The notes under the pieces are model-generated. The model searched no databases. It saw nothing but the letters and a program-made list of their open reading frames with translations, and was not told where the DNA came from. Positions 36,131-48,200 of a stretch of DNA of 64,000 nt are shown one piece after another; positions within the stretch are counted from its first letter, which is position 1, and every line of letters begins with the position of its first letter. The position numbers were made by a program, and so were the translations under genes. This DNA comes from Phragmites australis (lineage: Eukaryota > Streptophyta > Magnoliopsida > Poales > Poaceae). Location of the stretch: positions 26,979,568-27,043,567 of the forward strand of contig NC_084937.1 in NCBI RefSeq assembly GCF_958298935.1. The letters run 5' to 3'.

Positions 36131-37188
36131 TTAGTGAGTAGAGACCTGAGCTCAATGTCAACTTGACATTCGGATTGTGCCCGCTTCCAGTCATGGCCGT
36201 CATGGGCACCAAGCGACGATGGCCTTAGCTGCATCCTGCCAGTGGCTTGGCACCCACCAACCTTAACGTTGGAGGGTTCCAGTCGCTGTTGATCCGCCGC
36301 ACTGTGATCTGGTGTTGCGCTTGTGAGCTTCTTGTGTGATCGCGTAGTAACTTAGGATGATAGCATGCATAGATGTGTAGGGTGGATTTGTTGGTAGATG
36401 GTTGTAACAAGAGCGGCAAGTTGCAGTTGGAAATGCAACGATTCCGATGTGTAGAAAACCACAGGGGAACCATCTGTATAGGTCATTCAGGAGTTTAGTT
36501 TTATGACTGATCGCAGATGTGACCGAGCATGAAATCGTGCCATACTTTGATGTTCGTCATGAGAGATTGTCTGGTCGGTCTGGTGTCTATACCGAGAAAT
36601 AAACCATGTGCAGAGTTGAGAAGATGACGCCCCTTTTGTCAAGGCAGTTGAATACCAGTTGATTTGGACTGAGAAAATATTGCTAGTTGACTCAGTTGAT
36701 TTGGACTGAGAAAATATTGCTAGTTGACTTTTAGAAGCTGGACTGTTTAACGGGCATTCAGATGGGGAGTGATACAGCTTTGCCATCTCACGCCGTTGAC
36801 TTCTGCTACTAGTATGTGGATACTGAAGACGTCCAGGCGCAAGAGGGCCGCTTTGACCGCGGTGCATCTGTTGCATCTAAAGAAACTCGAGCAGGCGGCG
36901 GCGGCGGCGGATCCACAAGCACAGCAGCTTCAGACGATGGCCGGGAAGTGGGACGCGGAGAAGATGCGACCGATGGCGGAGAAGATGCGGGATCCACAAG
37001 CACAGCAGCTTGAGTTCAGGACGAGCACGTACGTATCCAACAGTTGGAGAGGAGCGATCTCATCAACACCAGACTAACAAACTATACGTATGGTACATGC
37101 ATCTTTTTGGGAGATATAAGCATCACATGAAGCTTTTGGGGTGGTTGTTATAGAGTTCTTTGTAAAAAAATGGATGATAATTTTAGTA
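36131..37188. other. BRD 3' flank with duplications and an unrecognised GC-rich block
   Basis: It holds a perfect 37-bp tandem duplication (36656-36692 and 36693-36729, starting CAGTTGATTTGG). A GC-rich block at 36.82-37.02 kb is open in several frames (plus SRRKRAALTAVHLLHLKKLE) and has a 21-bp direct repeat beginning GATCCACAAGCACAG at 36910 and 36991. I recognise no protein; it may be an exon fragment. Confidence 0.5.
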
Positions 37189-37442
37189 CTCTCTCTGATT
37201 ATAAATGTAAGTCGTTTTAGTCTTTTTAATTATTCTCTAAATATAAGTTATTTTTAAATTTTTATGTATTTTTTTCTTTTTTGTTTCTTTCTTACTATTA
37301 TTTAATAAATATTATCACTCTCACAAATGAATGAGTTATCTTTTTCAATACAAAATAAATAAGAGGTAATAAGGTTATTTGATCTATTTTCTTAATCTTT
37401 ATGCATAAGTCTAAAACGATTTATATTTGTAATTGGATGGAG
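37189..37442. mobile_element. Stowaway-type (Tc1/Mariner) MITE, copy 1
   Basis: This 254-bp element has TA on both sides (37187-37188 and 37443-37444). The ends are CTCTCTCTGATTATAAATGT and, reversed, CTCCATCCAATTACAAATAT, each followed by GTCGTTTTAG / AATCGTTTTAG. CTCCCTC ends with TA target sites are the hallmark of grass Stowaway elements. It is non-coding. Confidence 0.9.
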
Positions 37443-37444
37443 TA

Positions 37445-38371
37445 TTAGATTATGTAATCGATGATTGTATTTAACACTTGGCTATGAATTGAGATGATGC
37501 AATAATGAACAATGGTCCTATGTATTATAGGATGTAAAAGGCTGATTTTTTTTTATTGTCTAAAAAATCTTTTTGGAGACAAATTACATACATGATAGGT
37601 GTACATGTTGCAAACTTGTGTCTACCAGTTAGTTTACCGTCTATATATCAATCATCCCAAAGAGTAAAAGAGCTAGCTAGCTATGAACAAGGACGCATGC
37701 CGTTGCTGATGTTGTTGCCGGACTGCTCCGAGTCGAAGCTAGCAGCCGCATCTCCAGCAGGCTCACCTGCGGCTATCTCCCTGCGCAGGTACATGTCCCA
37801 GCAAAAGGAGGCGGCGCCACCCAGGACGGCGCAGCTAGCACGCAGTTGGGTTCGGGTCGAGGGCGAAGAGGACGCCCAGGCACACCGACCGAACCCAGGG
37901 TCATCGCGATGCTCCTATTGGATGACACGCGCTGCAAGGCCTCCTCCATGGCCTCCGCCGCCGCGGCCGTCATGGTTGCGACGGACAGCTGGTCAAGTTC
38001 CGACGTGCTGCAGCTAATCTTCTACCGCCGCCGCCTCCATCTGCCTTCCGAGTCCTCTTGATACAGACCAAACGCGGGTGTACAGCTCGCGTTTGGTCAC
38101 CGGCAGCTCGACGGCCACGCGAACCTCCGCTTCTGCGCGTGGCAGTGGCACCCGCCGATGTCAGCGCAGGTGACGCTATGCCTCTCGCCGTCCGCGGGCA
38201 TCGCACCGGCGAGCGACACCGACCTGTGCGTGCTCACCAGTGCGTACGTTTGCCGATGGAGGGCTTGAGGAGCTTGCAGTCGACGGCGACGAGGATGCAA
38301 TGTAGATCTAAGTCCCTTTGGCCTTTGGGAAACAAAATCGTACAACAGCCACTGACGCGCCCGCTTCACGC
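37445..38371. other. Cluster of unrecognised GC-rich fragments
   Basis: From about 37.7 kb the sequence turns sharply GC-rich and is open in most frames on both strands (for example 37556-38017 plus and 38097-38369 minus). A minus frame reads EAMEEALQRVSSNRSIAMTL and another YALVSTHRSVSLAGAMPADG; neither matches a family I know. The abrupt edges and the adjoining uL18 piece suggest joined gene fragments, not one gene. Confidence 0.4.
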
Positions 38372-38375
38372 TTAG

Positions 38376-38640
38376 GCGCGCTTCCTGCCGCCGCCGCCGC
38401 GAGCCGGTGGGAGACCACCCATGTCCCTCGCCAAGCGGTACGTGCTGTGTCTCTTCATCTCGCTCAAGTATGTGACGGCGAACGTGGTGGACCGGCAGAG
38501 CGGGCGCGTGGTGGCGACGGCGTCGTCCGTGGAGAAGCCCCTGCGGGACGGGCTGGAGTGCGGCCGCACCTGCAACGCCAAGGCGGCTGCGGCCGTCGGG
38601 GAGGTGCTCGCCATGCGCCTCAAGGTAGATGACCTGGCGC
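38376..38640 (+). pseudogene. Fragment of a uL18-like (ribosomal L18p/L5e family) gene
   Basis: After an upstream stop, the frame reads Pro-rich sequence, then MSLAKRYVLCLFISLKYVTA, NVVDRQSGRVVATASSVEKP and LRDGLECGRTCNAKAAAAVG up to LAMRLKVDD. This is the core of a plant organelle-type L18/uL18 family protein, whose beta-strands and G-A-A helix bind rRNA. The match stops abruptly at about 38637, and the expected C-terminal portion (about 50 residues in the family as I recall) is missing. No continuation is seen before the next gene. Thus a truncated copy, though the remaining frame is undamaged. Confidence 0.75.
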
Positions 38641-39001
38641 TATCACTCCTCAAAGTTAACTCTGTCTCTGTGTCGCAATATCACTCCTCAAAGTTAACTG
38701 CACCATTTTCTACTCTAATATCATCAAACTCCCAATGATGACTTAATTTAACAACCGATGCAGATTTTAGAGAAAGAAGAACTTCACAAGCAATTGCACC
38801 AATTTTACACCCAACAGTTCTTTGGTAGTGAAAACAACGAGGGCACAGGCTAACATGAAGACTAGTAATTCTAGCTTTTACTTGAAAGATGGCAAAACAC
38901 AATTAACTATAGAGCATCTTCACAAAATAAAGTTCACACCAACCATTCTACATTAGCAAAACAATTCATAGAATAGGCTAGCATATCCATTGTTGCTAGT
39001 C

Positions 39002-40194
39002 TCAGTCCCATGGTGACTGACCGAGTGCCTCTATGTTCTTATATGCTTTGAGCTGATTCAAAGCACTGTCCATTAGAGTCTTCTTACTACTATCAATCAC
39101 TTTCCTCGACTGTTTTAGCTCACATTTGACTGCAATCAACTCATTCTCCAGGTTCTTGAACTTCAGCTCATCCCTGACCTTCTCAAGGCCCCTGATCTTC
39201 TCCTCAATCAACTGTAAGCACTCATGATCTGATTGAACTCCTGATGGTACTAGAGCCCAGGACACCTCATCTTGTAATGGTGGAGCTGAAGGTGTAGTGT
39301 TCCCAGTTTTTGTACTGCTTCCTAGAACCAATAGCATTTTCTGCAAGCAAGTAGGTGTTAAATTTCAGTTTATGGAAATCATGGTGAAAGTAGGATCTCT
39401 GTAACTCCCTGGAATGTTAGAATATGGTTAACTGTTCAGAGTTGGTTTGGCTTTATAAAGCTGGGTGAGGCCTGTTTTCCAGAATTTTTTTTTGTTCAGA
39501 TTCAGTGTCTGGTCCTGCAGATTAGTCAGATCTTGACACGGTTTTGCAGTTCAATGCCTTTTGAACTTCTGTGTCATGCTCTTTGATCTGTGTCACACAC
39601 CGCACTTCTGGTAAGCAAGGACGATACTTCTTGGCAAAATACATTCAGTGGATACCAAAGTACGTATCAAAAGACATTCATTTGGAAAATCGAGGACATC
39701 GTGTTGCCATTCATTCTGCTCTATTAGACAAGATCACAAGAAGTACCTGTACCTGTTTGTGATTCTCGATTGGCGGATCAGGGTAGACAACTTCGACATT
39801 TTTCTTCGTCTTCCTCTTCAGCCAGTGGCACACCTCTGTTGGATTCACCATCCCAACCACTGTGACAGTCCCACTATCAACATCCGCCACCGAAGTCTCG
39901 ATTCCTATGACACGACAAAACAAAAATATCCCAATAATGTTTTTCAGAATCTTCAAAGAAAAAAAGGAGATGAACAGTCGGTAATGCTGTACCACTGAAA
40001 CTCCCAACGGCCGCCATTGCCTTCTCAACCTTGCTGATGCAGCCAATGCAGCGGCACTGCATCTCGACTTGGAGCCTGAATCGCTTGATTCCCTCCTGTG
40101 AATTGAAGAACCAAAGTTGCCTGTCATGTCTGACGACAAACAGCATAATTCATGTACCGAAGAAGAAGGAGGTAAAGCTCCTCACTGTTGCCAT
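39002..40194 (-). CDS. Heavy-metal-associated (HMA) domain protein
   Basis: Four exons (40186-40194, 39993-40095, 39753-39904, 39002-39340) give 200 aa in one phase. The first coding exon is 9 nt (MAT, donor GTGAGG); the next begins EGIKRFRLQVEM. The metal site is MQCRCIGC (residues 15-22) with the CxxC at 19-22 and an extra Cys at 17. The ferredoxin-like fold continues through VADVDSGTVTVVGMVNPTEV and LKRKTKKNVEVVYPDPP. The last exon encodes an acidic, Lys-rich predicted coiled coil (LIEEKIRGLEKVRDELKFKN). The protein ends SPWD, so there is no CaaX prenylation box as in classical HIPPs. Probable role is copper or other heavy-metal binding; partner unknown. Choice of the micro-exon start is inference from phase and the splice site. 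Confidence 0.85.
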
Positions 40195-40604
40195 GAATGA
40201 GTTTTGAGCTTGTTTTGTGATACTGCTCATAGGAGGTGATCACAGTGTGGATATGTGGGTCAGGAGAGACTGCCAAGAGGGTTTGTTTAAATAGATGTAT
40301 CAGGTCGTTGGCTAGTGTGTGCCGCTTGTTGCCTCGTGCGTTGGTCAGCTACAAATTAATTGGAGGGAGCGGAGTTCCATGCAGTGCTGTGAATCGCAAG
40401 CGTCGTTCCACCGCCTCGATTTGACCATGCATGCCATGGATAACCTGTTTGCACTGGCTATAGTTAATTGGTGTTTCGAGCAACCGAGCTTCTTTTGTTT
40501 GTACTCGTGTATGGCGGGAGGATGTCACTCGGCTACTCCCAATGTCTTATATTCTTGGATGATATTTAAGTGGAGTGAGAATAAGATATTGTTATTAAGA
40601 AATA

Positions 40605-40857
40605 CTCCCTCTAGTTGCAAATGTAGGTCGTTTAACCTCCTCAACTATTCTCTAAATATAAATCATTCTCGAACTTCTATGCGTTTTTTTCTCTTTTGTT
40701 CCCGTTTTATCCTTGTTTAATAAATACTATCACTCTCATAAATGAATTAATTATCTTTTTTAATATAGAATACATAAAGAACAACAAGGTCATTTGATCT
40801 ATTTTTTTAATCCTTGTGTATAAGTCTAAAACGATTTACATTTGCAATCGAAGGGAG
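40605..40857. mobile_element. Stowaway-type MITE, copy 2
   Basis: This 253-bp element has TA on both sides (40603-40604 and 40858-40859), ends CTCCCTCTAGTTGCAAATGT and reversed CTCCCTTCGATTGCAAATGT. It aligns along its length, in the same orientation, with the copy at 37189. Shared internal sequence includes ACTATCACTCTCA and AAGTCTAAAACGATTTA. Its ends are closer to the family consensus than those of copy 1. Confidence 0.92.
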
Positions 40858-40859
40858 TA

Positions 40860-42135
40860 ATAAGTTTTTAAGGTCACTTCTAATATTTTGTTTTTTATTG
40901 ATATCTTAGAGGAGGGAGAGGATAAAAAAATGATGTTAAGAAATAAGCTTATAATGCATGGTGTTTATATGTTATTTCTTTAGGTTTCATAAGACAATTA
41001 ATGATTGCATGTAGTATGATCAAAACTATCATTTTAGTTATGTAAGTAACTATGTTGCTTTATGGGAAGAGGAGGGGTGAGTAGTGCATGTGTCGTTGAG
41101 GGCGTAGAGGATCAAATGTGAAGGGAGAGAGCGTAAGGAAGAAACTGCAACACTACAATAAAGTATCTTACGTTTTAGATGGCTCAACCAACTATTTTTT
41201 TTTTTAAAAACAAACTCTATCTCCTTTTTCTTTAAATAGCTTGCCACGTTAACTTTTTACTTACATAGACACCTAATTAATGTCAAAAAGTCAGTAATAT
41301 TAAACCATCAGAAGAAACCTATGCATGTGTGCTACTAGTTTTTTCAGGTCTCTCAGGCAATTAATTGTCTCGTAGAATTATGTTTTCTATCTAGTATTCC
41401 TCAAAATGCTAGTTTTTTTTAAAAAAATAAGCTCGCTGCCTCTCCTCTTAAATTACTTATCATATCAATTTTTATCTAATTAAACAGTTAATTAATACCT
41501 AAGAAATCAACCACGCTAGAGTACTGAGAGAAACATGAACGAAACAACCTGTTGATGTAACTTTTGGTCCTCTGGTGCCACCATTGTCTCTCTTTCCTCA
41601 TGGAATGAGGAAGTCGTTCAGTCGAATTGGTCACTCACCAGCTGCCAGACAATTCATCAAGGTTTACAGGCCTACCAGTTAGCCTCATATATATCTAGGT
41701 TAAGTTCTATACTCATCACAAGTGCTCACATTTTCTTAGTATCATATCTCGAGAGAAATAATACAGGTACACGTGGTGTATTTAATGATCAAAACGTGTG
41801 CTCACGTTATGTGAGATTATATATCCAATCTTATTTAGATATATATTAGAACGCCCATACATGGATGTAAGTATGATATAATTAAATATGTGCGTGTGAC
41901 TTGTACTTCGGAAAAAAAACTGATGTGTTACATTAGCCGACAATGGCAGAGTTTCAAGGGGAAAAGCATAAATCTCAAAGCACCTAATGGGCCGAGATAT
42001 TAGCATAATTTGGCCCACAGTCCCTTGTCTTATGTACATCAAATGGCCCAATTGCATCTCTGCCCAACCCAACCCAACATACACATACACAACCTAAATT
42101 CACATCCGAGAAGGGGAAAGAGAAGCGGAGGCAAA
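40860..42135. other. AT-rich spacer and promoter of the 31K gene
   Basis: No gene is seen. ATTAATACCTAAGAAATCAA near 41492 recurs in variant form near 54800 (ATTAATGTCTAAGAAATTAA), so both may be remnants of one MITE family. The last 100 bp hold the 5' leader of the U11/U12-31K gene. Confidence 0.45.
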
Positions 42136-42921
42136 ATGTCTCGCCGGCGGCGGCAAGGCTCCGACTCCGACGGCGAGGACGACAGCTTCCTCTACCGCTA
42201 CCCGCTCCCCTCCGCCGCTGACTCGAGCGCCTCCGCATCCGGGTCCGCGGGAGGTGGCGGCAAGCCCAGGGGCGGCGGCGGCTCGGGCGGCCTCGCGCCG
42301 TCCAAGTCGACGGTGTACGTGTCCAACCTCGACTTCGCGCTCACCAACTCCGACCTCCACCTCCTCTTCTCCCGCTTCGGCCGCGTCGCGCGTGTCACCG
42401 TCCTCAAGGACCGCGGGACCCCCCGACGCAGCCGAGGCGTCGCCTTCGTCCTCTTCGTCCGACGCGAGGACGCCGCCGCCGCCGCCGCCGAGATGCACGG
42501 CAAGGTCCTCAATGGGCGCACCCTCTCCGCCTCCATCGCCGCCGACAACGGCCGCGCCAAGGAGTTCATCCGGCGCCGCGACTACCGCGACAAGTCTCGA
42601 TGCTACGAGTGCGGCGAGGAGGGACACCTCTCCTACGAGTGCCCCCGCAACCAGCTCGGGCCCCGCGAGAGACCCGCGCCGTCCAAGAAGTCGCGCCGAA
42701 GTGGTGGTGGCGGCGGCGGCGGTCGCGGGGGCGGGCCTTCGTGGCACTCGGACGATGAGGATGCCGCCGCGGAGTTCGAGGACGACAGGTGGGCGTCGGT
42801 GGTGGATACGAGGGGAGAGGAGGAGGAGGTGGCTGAGAAGGAGAAGAGGAAGGCAAAGGCGGTGAGGAAGGAGAAGAAGAAAGGCTACTTCAGCGACGAG
42901 AGCGACGAGGACGAAGACTAA
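42136..42921 (+). CDS. U11/U12-31K: U11/U12 small nuclear ribonucleoprotein 31 kDa protein (ZCRB1-like)
   Basis: A single exon encodes 261 aa. After an acidic, Ser/Gly-rich leader comes one RRM (about 57-135) with RNP2 VYVSNL and RNP1 [13 protein letters not shown] zinc knuckle [14 protein letters not shown] (156-169) follows, with all four ligands, then a Gly/Arg tract and an acidic/basic tail ending [12 protein letters not shown] followed by one CCHC knuckle is the plan of ZCRB1, the 31K component of the U11/U12 di-snRNP that recognises U12-type introns in the nucleus. I chose MSRRRRQ as start because it sits in the family position; an upstream in-frame ATG at 42010 would add 42 unrelated residues. 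GC content is very high, as usual for intronless grass genes. Confidence 0.93.
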   Translation: MSRRRRQGSDSDGEDDSFLYRYPLPSAADSSASASGSAGGGGKPRGGGGSGGLAPSKSTVYVSNLDFALTNSDLHLLFSRFGRVARVTVLKDRGTPRRSRGVAFVLFVRREDAAAAAAEMHGKVLNGRTLSASIAADNGRAKEFIRRRDYRDKSRCYECGEEGHLSYECPRNQLGPRERPAPSKKSRRSGGGGGGGRGGGPSWHSDDEDAAAEFEDDRWASVVDTRGEEEEVAEKEKRKAKAVRKEKKKGYFSDESDEDED

Positions 42922-45250
42922 GCTTCAGTCTATGGTTCTGTTGTGTTCTTGTAAGAGATCTAACGGGATCAACTGCATAGTGTTTGTATTCTAGCTTCTT
43001 GAAATTTTACGAGTTAATTCTTGATTCAACCTTCGTCTTGTCACCGTAGTGCTTCTGTGATTATTAATCTTGTTGATTATGAACAATGCCCCTGGTTTGG
43101 CTACTATGGCCTGTTGAGAAAATGGTCATTCAGAAAAGAAATAGATAATTGTTTCTGAATGTTAGATCTGTCTTATGCTTTTGATGACTGGTAGGCCTGT
43201 AAACATCTTTTTTAGTTACCCTCATTTAAGAAATAGACAAAGTTCGTTCACGGAGATCCTACTTTTCAGCATTTGATGAAAACATTGTGTTCTGGTACCA
43301 TTGTATTTCTGTTGCTCTTTCTTGCTTTTTTCTAGTGGATCACTTCTATTGATACAACTGCAAGTACAATTAGGTACTTAAATTGATATCTCAATACAGT
43401 CATCAAAATATCTCCATCTTGAAGGTTGAAACATAGTTAGATATTGTAACATTCAGGCTTTAAGATATGCAGTATGCAGCTAAACAGAGTTGAGCATGTG
43501 ATTTTTCTTGTGGCACCGTTAGTTGGTACTACATCCATCTTGTTTTCAAGGACAATGACTGGGAACTTTGTTGCGGTGAAGAGAGTCAGCATATTCACAG
43601 GTACTTTTCAGGAAGGTCGTACAACCAACCAAGTGAGTCAGCTAGAAATATTGAGAATGGTTAGAATATAGTAATATACAGTGTTGGGTCCCTCGCCTTA
43701 AACTTGACCAGTAACTCTATGTTGTCAGGATTTCGAGGTGCTGAAATGTGTTATAGATATCCTGGTTTGGAAGAGGTTGAAGTGTGATTCTTGACACTGT
43801 AAAGATGGACTCCAGCTGTCACTTTGTCAGTGCTAGTAATGTTTGGGTTGGTGAATTTTAGCAGATGCCTATGATAAGCCTCAGTGAGTGGCACAGAAGT
43901 TTCACATGTCTTGACTACTAAGGTTAGGGCCAGTAGTTTATTTCTTTGGAAAGAATTTTGACTTCTGGGAATGCGAGTGATCCTTAAGGGCATGAGAAGA
44001 AGGCTAAATAAGAGTAAAAGGCGAATGACTAGCAAAATCTGTTTAAATCTTAGTTTTTTTAATTGTTGCTACTGATGTAGTCACTTGGCTGGCTGCCTCA
44101 CACTTTTATCTTCTGGAATTATCGTATCAATTCTAGAAGTTTTTTAGTAGTCACCACATTTGAGATATGCATGATATGATATGGCATGTTGTCTATGTTA
44201 TTTGGCCATGCTGATAGGTGTTCAAGAAAAAAAAAATGGCTATGCTGGTAGATAATGTAGAGGTATATTTCTGATGTGAACATTGTCTCAGTTAGAGCAT
44301 CTAACCTTAAGATCATTGCTTGATCTTTGTGGCATGCACAAATATAGTACACTTTGTCTACCCATGTATGTTTCATTTACTAAGCTACATACACAGTATC
44401 CTGGTTGAGGTGTAGTTTGGATCATCAGCAAGGGCAACATGAAAGTAAAATGGTTACCTAATAACTTGAATTAGATTTGTTGAAACCAGTTACATTTTAT
44501 ACGTGATAATGGCATTCGTTACTTTCATGTGCAAGTTATTAGAGTGGTGACATAATCTAATCTGTATATTGATACTTGGCACACCAAACAGTTCAGAAAG
44601 TGAAAGCTTCTTGAAGAAAAACAATCTGTAGTGTCTACAGCAGCAGACATTCTTTCCAATGAGACCCATCATGTGGCATGAGTTTACCACATTCTAGAAC
44701 TAATCTAGAATAGTTTCTGCAGAAAATTGCATTTTCAGAATCAGAGCTTCATGTCCATTGAATGGGAGAGCATGCTGGTCACTCAGGCGAGGAAGGAATG
44801 ATGTAATGTCCTCTGAAGGGACTGTTGTAGCTGATCAATAACCCAAGAGCAGCCATTAAGATTATTGCACATCAGTATTCCAAGAACCAAAATGTACTTG
44901 GAGAGTTGGAGCAAACCTGATTTATAGATACTTCACCCTATCAACCCAAAACTGCATTGTCTTTCAGAGTTTTAGGTGCATCAGTGAGAGTATTTACATA
45001 CAATGCATACTTTCTTCGGTTTATCCTAATTCCTAGAATTGGCTTTCCCATGGTCAAGTAATCTAGTTTGATCATCAGTTCCTAACCTTAGCAACAGGTC
45101 GAAGACTAATCCATATAACAGTAGAACCGCGTCGTGGTGGTACCTGGTACTTGCACAAACTGCCAAGCGTGGACTCTCAGTTTCCCTGGTATAAAACCAA
45201 GTGGTAGATTTCTGACCAAATCCCATAAAGTGGTGAGGTTCATGCTGTCT
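42922..45250. other. Convergent 3' intergenic region
   Basis: This holds the 3' UTRs of the 31K gene (+) and the NLP gene (-) and about 2 kb of AT-rich sequence between them. No further coding frame or bounded repeat is recognised. Confidence 0.5.
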
Positions 45251-48200
45251 TCATGACAAACCATTGTGACCAGTAGTGACCCTTGTAGCTGGTGTAGCAG
45301 CTAGATGAACTGAAATTTTGATTGTTTGGATATCTGCTAGTTTGTATACATGAAGGCACTCATGTAAATCTGCATCACATGTCATCAAGACCCACTCTGA
45401 ATCATCATCCAAGTACTTCAAAACCAAGGAACTTGTGTCTGCTATACTCAAACGTTTTGCTATCTCATGCTTCAGTTCTTGAAAGTCACACTCAGGCTTC
45501 AATCTGAATCTCACCTTTTCTGAGCCAAATGTGGCCTTTACTCTCATATTTGCATCTGCATTCTGCTTGGGGGATGACAGGCTTCGAGAAGAATGCTGTC
45601 CACCAATAGCCTTTTCAGTAACATCCTGTAGAAGATCTATTGGTGCCTCATGAACTGAGAAATGCTCATATAATGAAGTGTTTTCTGTTTGCAGAGTCTG
45701 CATAGGGCTGTGTTTTACAGGATTTCCTGACTTCATCAGATCAATTACAACCTGCGGTGCATGTTTTGTTGCTCCACCACTGCAGGAGGGGCTTGAATCA
45801 GAATTGTGGCTGCATGAAGAGTGTGAGTGTGAAGTTGATGGCACATTGCTGCTGGACTTGTGGTGTTGGTGCTTGTCAAAATCAGTAAGACCGCTCTGAT
45901 TAGTTGGAGGAACCGTGGTACTTCCTGACAAATTGTTGTCAGATGATATGGAGTTGTTTGTGAGATCCTTGTACAGGGTGTTGAGCTGGAAAGCAGTCTC
46001 TGCTCCATGCACCGAATCAATGATCTGTTGAAGCTTTCTTAGAGAGTGGTCTACCTTCTTGATCTTTCGTGACGGCCAGCGGGTTATACCATGCTGCCTG
46101 CATATTCTTTTGAGGGTTGTAGGGCACACTGTGGGAGACAAAAAAAGTGGTGAGTATATTTGCTACTAGATCAAACACATATATAAGCATACTGATACTG
46201 TCATAAAAAATGTTATCACAATGTGGAGGTGCAATGTACACATAATGAGGATGCTGTCTGCCCTCGTTTTGTCTGGAAGAAATAATTTTACCTATGTTGA
46301 CTCATGAAGCTCCAAAACCATCTATTGTATTTGTGGAAAGCAACAAAGCAGCCATTATGATAAGTTAGTTTTTGAGCTTATTTTTGGAAAGTGTCTTCCT
46401 ATGTGTACTTCTGTGCTGTTAAGACTAGTTAGTTTATGGGCTTAAGGGTGAGATCACCATATTGAACATTTCAAACCCTGCGATATAGTTGAGTGTTTTG
46501 TTATGTCAAATTGCTTTTTTAGCTGTAAGCAATGAATGAGACCGTATGAGCGACTGATCAATTCTAGGCTATATACAATGTCTTCTCAACCAGCCACAAA
46601 CCATAATGTTGATCTGCTAACCAATTCTAGATAGTATTATTTGGTATGTCAGTTCTTGAAAGTTGACTTTCTGCTGTGCTGTACTTGCATAATATATCTT
46701 CATTTTCATGCGTTTTCCATATATGGGCCTAGTAGTATACTGTAGATGGGAAAAGAAACACAGATGACGACAAGGGTGATGCATGTGATGGTTGACTTTC
46801 TTATGGAAGGTAACATTTTCGTATTGATTAATCGGTGCTCCATGGCCTGTGTTGCTATAATTAAATAACTGATGGTATCTACTGAAGCAGTAAGCTATGC
46901 ATAACTGAATCTTGTACTTTTTTGATGATTTGCTATCACTCACCTCCAAGGCTCCTTGCTGCATCCTTCAGGCTACCAGCGAAGTGTTGGCGAAGAACCT
47001 GCAAGCTCACGGTCTTCTCCGCCTTTGTACGCCTTTTTGCTTTGCTGCCTTCTGCACTTGTCTGAAGACCAGCTAGAGATGGACCCTGCCGTCCAGGTGA
47101 TAACATTCCATGCATTCGCAATGCAGCTAACTCTGATTCTTGCTGTGAAGTTTCTGCTAGATTTGTCCAAAATGCCTCCCCTCTACGATCTGTTGAGTTG
47201 TCTCCAAAGGACAGTTCCTCTACTTTGCTCTTCCCCTGAGGAGTAAATGAGTTCAGCTCGTTCATTTCCAGCATCGCCTCATCTTCCATCTCCTTGTCGG
47301 TGACCACACGCAGAGTTTGGCACACACTTCGCATGGTGCCTGACAAGGAGTCCAGCACCGCCTTCTGCTCCTCCAGTGCTTCACAGTCTGTTGGCAGAAA
47401 GAATTCCAGCACAAAGTCCGCTGTCCCAGTGCGTGTGCACCGCAATCGGATCGCCACCGCACCTTTTAAATTGAAGATCTTAGCATGATGAGCCAACGGG
47501 TAGTCCAGTTTTGTTGAGGATCCAATGTTCGGCAGGAAGCATGGCTGGTTTGTGGTGAAGGCCTTCCCTGCCACCCCCTGCTCGCGCAGCAGGTGGTGCT
47601 CGGAGCAGGCCTCATGGAAACCCTGCATCTGGGATTCATTCACAAAGCATGCTTCGTCAATGGTGGAGATGCAGTACGGGTAGTTTTCATCAGAGTGTCG
47701 GCTGCCCCGTTTCCCTTGTTGAGCACATGTGACCCAGGTCTGAGCTAATGGCAGCTTGTGGGTGAGGCAGGCTGTTCTCAGGACTTCCAGTATCTCTGGT
47801 AGAGCATCTTTGTAGGAAGCACCGCTGAACTGGTAGATAATCAACAAGAGTGGCCATGAAGTCATGAGAAGATATAAGTATCCTCGTTTTCTGTCTCAGT
47901 GTCTTTATCTACATTCGCTTCTTTGTTTGAGTTGGTAGATTGACAATTACTACTTTCTTAGAAAAATGCATTTTTAACAGTAGTTTTCCAGCCATGCAAC
48001 AGTAAGTGTTGGATTGCAATCTATTATCACGATGTTTGCCAAAACTCAGAGCTGTGAAACAATATAAGTTAAATTTCTTTGCTGCTCACCCTGATGCGTG
48101 GAATGCTTGAAACTTCTGCGCTTCTCAGATTAACTGCCTGCAAAGAGATTGTCATTAGGAAAGCCCAGACCTGGAAGCACTCAATCGTTTCCTACTGTGA

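Noticed and set aside
42100..42865. Long minus-strand and alternative plus-strand ORFs over the 31K gene (up to 215 codons)
   Set aside because: They are antisense or frame-shifted shadows of a very GC-rich exon. The translations are low-complexity, while the sense frame has RRM and CCHC domains.
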